DNA of 6,791 nt from Patescibacteria group bacterium (GTDB lineage: Bacteria; Patescibacteriota; Minisyncoccia; UBA6257; HR35), in assembly GCA_030550735.1 (NCBI GenBank), contig JAUQOT010000023.1, positions 1-6,791 of the forward strand, in the 5' to 3' direction. The stretch's first letter is position 1, and every line of letters starts with the position of its first letter. The notes beneath the pieces are model-generated. The model had not been told where the DNA came from. It worked only from the letters and a program-made list of their open reading frames with translations, and ran no database searches. The translations under genes were made by a program, and so were the position numbers. Shown here piece after piece: positions 1 to 4,306 of the stretch.

Positions 1-16
1 GTTCTGCCACCCCACC
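1..16 (-). tRNA. Probable 5' end of a class II tRNA (Ser/Leu/Tyr type), cut by the window edge
   Basis: Read on the minus strand from position 16, the sequence is GGTGGGGTGGCAGAAC. This parses as a 7-nt acceptor strand (GGTGGGG), T8, G9, a D-stem strand GCAG, A14 and a purine at 15. U8, A14 and purine 15 are the conserved tRNA positions, and the GG-start with GCAG is typical of Ser, Leu or Tyr tRNAs. A TAAAAT on the same strand at 30-25 lies 8 nt before the tRNA 5' end, where a -10 box would put the transcript start. Only 16 bases are visible, so the amino acid cannot be named. The competing reading, a plus-strand tRNA 3' end (CACCCCA acceptor strand), fits the T-arm rules less well. Confidence 0.5.
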
Positions 17-35
17 TTAATATTATTTTAACTCT
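17..35. promoter_or_regulatory. Short divergent promoter region between the left-edge tRNA and valS
   Basis: Only 19 bp separate the probable minus-strand tRNA from the first valS ATG. On the plus strand TATTAT (21-26) can act as a -10, putting the start near 33, two or three bases before the ATG at 36; its -35 would fall at the window edge. On the minus strand TAAAAT (30-25) points at the tRNA. The two boxes overlap by two bases. A further plus-strand extended -10 candidate, TGATAAAAT (37-45), would place a start at about 52, just before the in-frame ATG at 54. This is inferred from consensus matching in AT-rich DNA, where chance matches are common. Confidence 0.4.
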
Positions 36-2153
36 ATGATAAAATATCAAAAAATGACAAAAGATTATTTAAAAAACACAACAAGATATTCTCCTTTTGA
101 TTTTGAAGAAAAAATTTATAATTATTGGATTCCTTATTTTAAACCATCTCCTAACAAAAGAAAAACATTTATTATTTTAATTGCTCCTCCTAATGTTACA
201 GGATCTCTTCATATGGGACACACTCTTCAAAATATTATTTTAGATATTATTGCTCGTTGGAAAAGAATGAGTGGTTTTAATGTTGTTTGGCTTCCAGGAA
301 CAGATCATGCTGGTATTGCAACCCAAAACGTTGTTGAAAAGGAATTAAAAAAAGAAGGTCTTACTCGATTTGATTTAGGAAGAGAAAAATTTATTCAACG
401 AGTTTGGGAATGGACCCATAAATATGGAGGGATTATTTTAGAACAATTTAAAAAATTGGGGCTTTCTTTAGATTGGAGCCGAAAGAAATTTACCTTAGAT
501 AAAAAATATGTTAAATGGGTAGAAGAAGCTTTTATAAGATATTACCGAGATGGTTTAGTTTATCGTGATTTAAGACCGGTTAATTTTTGCCCGCGTTGTC
601 AAAGTTCTCTTTCAGATTTAGAGGTAGAAGCAAAAGAAAAAGAAGATGTTATGTATTACATCAAATACCCCTTAAAAGACGGAGGTTTTATAAGTATAGC
701 AACAACAAGACCAGAAACAATGCTTGGAGATACAGCTTTGGCTGTAAATCCAAAAGACGAAAGATGGGTTGAACTCATTGGCAAAATAGCTATTTTACCA
801 ATTGTCAAAAGAGAACTAAAAATAGTTAGCGATTTAAGAGTTGATCCTAAATTTGGTACAGGAATTTTAAAAGTGACTCCAGCTCATTCTTTAATTGACT
901 ATGAAATTGCTTTAAGACATAGTTTAGAAATGATCTCGGTTATAGATGAAAAAGCAAAAATGAATGAAAACGCTGGAGAATATAAAGGTTTAAACTATCT
1001 TGAAGCAAGAAGTAAAATCGTAGAAAATCTTCGTTCTCAAAATCTAATTGAAAAAGAAGAAAAAATTGTTCATTCAGTTCCTCATTGTAGTCGATGTGGA
1101 ACAGAACTTCAAGTTATTCCTTCGTATGAATGGTTTGTAAAAATGGACAAATTAGCTAAATTAGCTTATAACGCTGTTAAAACGAAAAAAGTGAATATTA
1201 TACCTCCAAGATTTAAAAAACCTTATTTCGATTGGTTAAAGAACATAAGAGATTGGTGTATCTCAAGAAAAATTTGGTGGGGACAAGAAATTCCTGTGTG
1301 GTTTTGTAAAAACTGCGGAGAGAAAAGCTATGTTGTAAGTATTAAAAAACCAACTAAAGCATGCAAAATATGTAAAAAGAAAAACTGGGAAAAAACAAAA
1401 GAGGTTTTCGATACATGGTTTTCTTCAGCTCTTTGGCCTTTTGCTATTCTTTATACAAAAGAAGAAAAAAAATGGTACCCAGCTGATTTAGTTGCTACTG
1501 CAAGAGATATTTTACAACTTTGGATTGCAAGAATGATATTTTGTGGAATTTACTTTATGAAGAAACCTCCTTTTAAAACAGTTTTTGTTCATCCGACAGT
1601 TTTAACCAAAGAAGGAAAAAGAATGTCAAAGAGTTTAGGCACCGGAATTGATCCTTTAGATTTAATTCAAAAATATGGAACTGATGCTTTAAGATTTGGC
1701 CTAATGTGGCAATTAAGTACTCATCAAGATTTAAGATTCGATGAAACTCCAATTGATCAAGGACAAAAATTTTTAAACAAAATATGGAATGCTTATAGAT
1801 TTTATGTTTTAACAAAAGAAAAAATTGGTAATCAAAATAAAAAAGAATTAAGCAAAGAGGATAAAAGAATTTTAAAACTTCTTCAAAAAACAAAAAAAAC
1901 TGTCTTTAAAAACTTAAATAATTTTGAGATCGGTTTAGCTCTTAAAAATCTTTATAAATTCTTTTGGCGTGAAGTTTGTGATAAATATTTAGAATCATGG
2001 AAGGGAGAAACAAAGAATAATATCACCGTCTTAGAAAAAATAATGCTTGATTCATTAAAACTTCTACATCCCTTTTTGCCTCATATTACTCAAGTAATTT
2101 ATTTTGCTTTAGGATATAAAAAACCGTTATTCTATGAAAAATTAAATGATTGA
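36..2153 (+). CDS. valS: Valyl-tRNA synthetase, short form lacking the C-terminal arm
   Basis: This cytoplasmic class Ia enzyme charges tRNA-Val. The signature HMGH is at residues 59-62, after APPNVTGSL, and the KMSKS loop (RMSKS) is at 529-533. The CP1 editing domain shows TTRPET (223-228), GDTALAV (231-237), GTGILKVTPAH (274-284) and Asp288. Four CxxC pairs (185/188, 351/354, 424/427, 443/446) suggest two zinc sites, as in Thermus ValRS. Asp89, His91 and the WFSSALWPF segment (461-469) are family-typical. The protein has 705 residues; bacterial ValRS is usually about 860-950. It stops soon after the HPFLPHIT helix (678-685), so the end of the anticodon-binding region and the coiled-coil arm are missing. 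The stop overlaps the next gene by 8 bases, so this looks like a natural end. No Shine-Dalgarno is seen; ATG at 54 (Met7) is an equally possible start. Confidence 0.96.
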   Translation: MIKYQKMTKDYLKNTTRYSPFDFEEKIYNYWIPYFKPSPNKRKTFIILIAPPNVTGSLHMGHTLQNIILDIIARWKRMSGFNVVWLPGTDHAGIATQNVVEKELKKEGLTRFDLGREKFIQRVWEWTHKYGGIILEQFKKLGLSLDWSRKKFTLDKKYVKWVEEAFIRYYRDGLVYRDLRPVNFCPRCQSSLSDLEVEAKEKEDVMYYIKYPLKDGGFISIATTRPETMLGDTALAVNPKDERWVELIGKIAILPIVKRELKIVSDLRVDPKFGTGILKVTPAHSLIDYEIALRHSLEMISVIDEKAKMNENAGEYKGLNYLEARSKIVENLRSQNLIEKEEKIVHSVPHCSRCGTELQVIPSYEWFVKMDKLAKLAYNAVKTKKVNIIPPRFKKPYFDWLKNIRDWCISRKIWWGQEIPVWFCKNCGEKSYVVSIKKPTKACKICKKKNWEKTKEVFDTWFSSALWPFAILYTKEEKKWYPADLVATARDILQLWIARMIFCGIYFMKKPPFKTVFVHPTVLTKEGKRMSKSLGTGIDPLDLIQKYGTDALRFGLMWQLSTHQDLRFDETPIDQGQKFLNKIWNAYRFYVLTKEKIGNQNKKELSKEDKRILKLLQKTKKTVFKNLNNFEIGLALKNLYKFFWREVCDKYLESWKGETKNNITVLEKIMLDSLKLLHPFLPHITQVIYFALGYKKPLFYEKLND

Positions 2154-2850
2154 AGCTTTTATTGCCTCATTTTCTTTACCTCTAATTTGGGCTTATTATT
2201 TTTATAAAAGGGATTGCCATCCTGAACCAATAAGTTATTTAGCTTTTGCTTTTTTTCTTGGTATTGTAGCTGCTTTTTTAAGCGCTTTTTTTCAAGGTCT
2301 TTTATTTGATTTATTAAAAATTGATATAAGTTCGCCTAACTCTAATCCCGTTTTTCTTTTAATAGCTGTGGTTATAGAGGAATTTTTTAAATTTTTTGTT
2401 ATTTTTCTTTTAATCTTTCCTTTAAAAATCTTCGATGAACCTGTTGACGCAATGATTTATATGATTTTTTCAGCTTTTGGTTTTGCTTTTATCGAAAATT
2501 TGTTTTATTTAATCGGTTTAGAAAACCAAACTCAAATAAATTTTAATCCTCTTCTTCTTGTTTTTTTAAGATTTTTATCTCCAAATTTTCTTCATATTAT
2601 TGCCTCAGCTTTGATAGGTTTTGGTTATGCTTATATGACTCAAACGAGAAATTTTTTAGTTTTTTTAATATCATTTTTAGGAGCCTCATTTTTGCATTTT
2701 ATTCACAATTATTTTATAATAAAGTTAGTCGTTGGCATTCATTTAATTATTCCAGTCCTTTGGGGAGTTTTTCTAATTGTTTTATCCGAAATTCATCTTT
2801 TAGAAACAAAATATGAACGGCGAATTGCCAATCTCAAACCTTACGCCTAA
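2146..2850 (+). CDS. prsW: PrsW-family intramembrane protease homologue
   Basis: This is a 234-residue, very hydrophobic protein with about seven to eight predicted membrane helices. It carries the PrsW motif series: EEFFK (78-82), DEPVDAMIY (97-105), GFAFIEN (112-118), an Arg in a helix (142), HIIASALIGFGYA (150-162) and HFIHNY (184-189). In the family the paired glutamates, the FIEN glutamate and the two histidine motifs form the presumed active site in the membrane. Bacillus subtilis PrsW makes the first cut in the anti-sigma factor RsiW, but no sigma or anti-sigma gene is visible here, so the substrate is unknown. The start overlaps the end of valS by 8 bases and the 3' end overlaps hsp20 by 38 bases, which implies one transcript and coupled translation. 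The family call is firm; the function is inferred. Confidence 0.9.
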   Translation: MIEAFIASFSLPLIWAYYFYKRDCHPEPISYLAFAFFLGIVAAFLSAFFQGLLFDLLKIDISSPNSNPVFLLIAVVIEEFFKFFVIFLLIFPLKIFDEPVDAMIYMIFSAFGFAFIENLFYLIGLENQTQINFNPLLLVFLRFLSPNFLHIIASALIGFGYAYMTQTRNFLVFLISFLGASFLHFIHNYFIIKLVVGIHLIIPVLWGVFLIVLSEIHLLETKYERRIANLKPYA

Positions 2851-3193
2851 CGAAGAAGTTCATGTTGAGGAAGGAATTCTAAGTGTTGATATTTATACTA
2901 AAGATAATTCAATTGTTATTATTTCTCCTGTTGCTGGATCTTCCAAAGAAAATATCGAAATAATTATCCAAGGTGATGTTTTAATTATTAAGGGGCAAAG
3001 ATTCCCACCCGAAGAAGTTCAGGAAAATGAATATTTTAGAAAAGAATGTTATTGGGGACCTTTCTCAAGAACAATAGTTCTTCCTAAAAATGCAGATAAA
3101 AATGGAATAAAAGCTTTTTATGAAAATGGAATCTTAATGATAAGGATTCCTAAAATAAATACTGAAGAAACAAAAAAAGTTTCTATTGAATAA
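2813..3193 (+). CDS. Small heat-shock protein, Hsp20/alpha-crystallin family
   Basis: Hsp20 proteins are ATP-independent cytoplasmic chaperones that form oligomers and hold unfolding proteins. This 126-residue protein is mostly alpha-crystallin domain, about residues 20-115: GILSVDIYTKDNSIVIISPVAG (in part), GDVLIIKGQR (54-63), YFRKECYWGPFSRTIVLP (74-91) and the NGILMIRIPK ending (105-114), which corresponds to the family's NGVL-x-I-x-IPK signature. The N-terminal arm is short (about 20 residues) and the tail is brief, without a clear IxI anchor; VSI near the end (123-125) is at best a weak version. The ATG lies 38 bases inside prsW in another reading frame and has no good Shine-Dalgarno, so translation probably depends on ribosomes finishing prsW. 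The stop is three bases before the tRNA gene. I see no CIRCE or other heat-shock operator in front of it. Confidence 0.93.
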   Translation: MNGELPISNLTPNEEVHVEEGILSVDIYTKDNSIVIISPVAGSSKENIEIIIQGDVLIIKGQRFPPEEVQENEYFRKECYWGPFSRTIVLPKNADKNGIKAFYENGILMIRIPKINTEETKKVSIE

Positions 3194-3196
3194 AAT

Positions 3197-3268
3197 GCGT
3201 CCGTAGCTCAGTGGTAGAGCACCGTCCTTATAAGACGGGGGTCGCTGGTTCGAATCCAGCCGGACGCA
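3197..3268 (+). tRNA. tRNA-Ile with UAU anticodon
   Basis: A complete 72-nt cloverleaf is present. The acceptor stem is GCGTCCG (3197-3203) with CGGACGC (3261-3267), discriminator A3268. The D-arm is GCTC/GAGC around AGTGGTA (3206-3220). The anticodon stem is CCGTC/GACGG (3222-3226, 3234-3238) around loop CTTATAA, so positions 34-36 are T-A-T (3229-3231). The variable loop has 5 nt, and the T-arm is GCTGG-TTCGAAT-CCAGC (3244-3260). All stems pair fully by Watson-Crick rules. The CCA end is not encoded (CGT follows) and must be added enzymatically. UAU reads AUA; A37, A38, A73 and the U12-A23 pair agree with isoleucine identity. Most bacteria instead use a CAU tRNA modified to lysidine by TilS. 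It lies 3 nt after hsp20 and 7 nt before the next ORF, so it is probably cut from a longer transcript. Confidence 0.95.
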
Positions 3269-3275
3269 CGTCTTT

Positions 3276-3803
3276 ATGAAAAGATTTTGGATTTTTTTAA
3301 TAGTATTAGCAATCTATTTTCCTCTTTTCATATCATTAGCCTTTCATATTACTCTTCAAAAACAACCATTTGGAGGAAAAATAACAAATACTAGAAATTG
3401 CGAAAATGGAACGATTTTAACTATTGAATCATACCATCACCGAAGTTATTTTCAAACTGAAATCGAAAAAGTAACAAAAACTTTTATGTTTAGCACTAAT
3501 AAAGATCTTGATCCTGAAGATGGCGATAATAAAAGCGATATTAACTCGATTTACTTAACACCCTCCCTTCCTTTAGAAAATAATATTGTTGTTATCGGAG
3601 TAGCAAAACCAGATGGGACATGTATTGAAAAAAGAACAAGAACTATAACGCAAACGATTATTTTACCCGATGGGACAACCACAACTACATTAAGCACTGA
3701 AGAATATTACGCTATCGGAGCAACAACTGATTATACAATTATTATTCTTGGAAGAATATTTCCTTGTCCAAAAACTTTTCTTGCTCCTTTCTGCATTCAA
3801 TGA
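3276..3803 (+). CDS. Secreted or membrane-anchored small protein of unknown function, four cysteines
   Basis: I do not recognise a named family. The 175-residue protein begins with MKRFW and a hydrophobic segment (about 5-25) that is either a signal peptide or one N-terminal anchor. The rest is predicted to lie outside the membrane and is rich in Thr, Ile and short beta-like stretches. After the anchor comes PFGGKI (31-36) followed by NCENG (41-45), a pattern I associate with small exported hypothetical proteins of Patescibacteria (from memory, not checked). The four cysteines (42, 116, 164, 173) all lie on the exported side and could form two disulfides. A Thr-rich turn, DGTTTTTL, occurs at 132-139. 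The ATG is 7 nt after the tRNA 3' end, with no ribosome binding site. The stop interlocks with that of the convergent gene. Confidence 0.75.
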   Translation: MKRFWIFLIVLAIYFPLFISLAFHITLQKQPFGGKITNTRNCENGTILTIESYHHRSYFQTEIEKVTKTFMFSTNKDLDPEDGDNKSDINSIYLTPSLPLENNIVVIGVAKPDGTCIEKRTRTITQTIILPDGTTTTTLSTEEYYAIGATTDYTIIILGRIFPCPKTFLAPFCIQ

Positions 3804-4261
3804 AAAAAACTTCTATAAATTTTATAAAAAAAGGGAATACTATTTACATATTCATCTAAATAAAAATTCAAAACCTCTCTAACTTCATCTACTGAAACAA
3901 AAAATGGTTCAATAGGTAGATCGAAACCAAAACTAAACGATTTCTTTGGAACAAGATAGACGTAAGTTCTAACATCATTAGAAAAAATTTCAAAACCCAC
4001 AAATTCGTTCCAAGGATATTTTTTATCATTAATAAAGATACCTTCGCTATTTATTTTGATTCTCATAAGATAAGGTTTATAAAAAGCTGGATGAAAAAAG
4101 AAGAAAACTCCTAAAAGAGAAATAATCAAAAGCCAATAATCAGTAGTAATAATAGCATAAACTAAAAAACCACCTGTTATTATTCCAAAAAAAAGATGCC
4201 AAAGTAAATCACCAAAAGGATGAAAGATAAAATTATAAGTAGTCCATCTAATTTCTTTCAT
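3797..4261 (-). CDS. Two-helix membrane protein with a possible bacterial PH-like domain
   Basis: The gene encodes 154 residues. After a polar start, two hydrophobic helices at about 18-39 and 42-58 form a hairpin, followed by a soluble part. Residues 66-135 (MRIKINSEGIFINDKKYPW, then EFVGFEIF, then strands and a helix VDEVREVLNFYL) have the strand-strand-W pattern and final helix of small bacterial PH-like or DUF5673-type domains that follow a membrane hairpin. This resemblance is judged by eye and is not proof. A role at the inner face of the membrane is possible, but no function is known. It is the only complete gene on the minus strand. It converges on the secreted-protein gene with a 7-base overlap and diverges from leuS across 45 bp. 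No clear ribosome binding site is seen, only an A-rich AAGAAAAAAA before the ATG. Confidence 0.72.
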   Translation of the reverse strand: MKEIRWTTYNFIFHPFGDLLWHLFFGIITGGFLVYAIITTDYWLLIISLLGVFFFFHPAFYKPYLMRIKINSEGIFINDKKYPWNEFVGFEIFSNDVRTYVYLVPKKSFSFGFDLPIEPFFVSVDEVREVLNFYLDEYVNSIPFFYKIYRSFFH

Positions 4262-4269
4262 TTTTTTTC

Positions 4270-4298
4270 TTGATATTTAAAATAATCTTAATTATAAT
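4270..4298 (+). promoter_or_regulatory. Sigma-70-type promoter of leuS, predicted to give a leaderless mRNA
   Basis: TTGATA at 4270-4275 (one mismatch to TTGACA) and a perfect TATAAT at 4293-4298 are separated by exactly 17 bp. Starting 6-7 bases after the -10 puts the first transcript base at about 4304-4306, directly before the leuS ATG at 4307. There is no room for a Shine-Dalgarno sequence. The spacing and match are better than those of the other candidates in this AT-rich window. Confidence 0.75.
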
Positions 4299-4299
4299 T
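4290..4299 (-). promoter_or_regulatory. Palindromic -10 element, also usable toward the minus-strand membrane-protein gene
   Basis: AATTATAATT is a perfect 10-bp palindrome and contains TATAAT on both strands (plus 4293-4298, minus 4296-4291). On the minus strand a start near 4284 would give a 5' leader of about 22 nt to the ATG at 4261. The matching minus-strand -35 region lies inside the first codons of leuS and is only an A/T tract (weak). Symmetric -10 elements are known to drive divergent transcription in bacteria; use here is inferred. Confidence 0.5.
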
Positions 4300-4306
4300 T
4301 TAAAAA

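Noticed and set aside
1..16. Plus-strand tRNA 3' end (CACCCCA acceptor strand)
   Set aside because: Aligning the acceptor strand forces either T61 in place of the invariant C61 or a G at position 58 in the T-loop, and an unusual C73. The minus-strand reading satisfies U8, A14 and purine 15 and has a well-placed -10.
587..772. 61-codon plus-strand ORF inside valS
   Set aside because: It overlaps the conserved zinc and editing region of valS in another frame; its Arg/Lys-rich product is a by-product of A-rich codons.
1573..1893. 106-codon minus-strand ORF inside valS
   Set aside because: It lies opposite the KMSKS loop and anticodon region of valS; Phe/Leu-rich composition is that expected opposite Lys/Glu-rich coding DNA.
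2100..2153. Frameshift or premature stop truncating valS
   Set aside because: The coding frame runs intact to a TGA that overlaps a well-supported prsW start, and the downstream DNA encodes PrsW motifs, leaving no room for a lost ValRS tail.
2151..2153. TGA read as glycine or tryptophan (alternative genetic code)
   Set aside because: TGA ends valS, leuS and both central hypothetical genes at expected places, Trp is encoded by TGG in conserved motifs, and no in-frame TGA interrupts any conserved domain.
3191..3196. TAAAAT directly before the tRNA as its -10 box
   Set aside because: It abuts the tRNA 5' end, so transcription would start inside the tRNA; it is simply the hsp20 stop codon and spacer.
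3814..3829. TATAAATTTTATA inverted repeat followed by A-run, as a terminator
   Set aside because: It is all A/T, with practically no loop, and lies within the coding region of the minus-strand gene; it is likely a composition effect.
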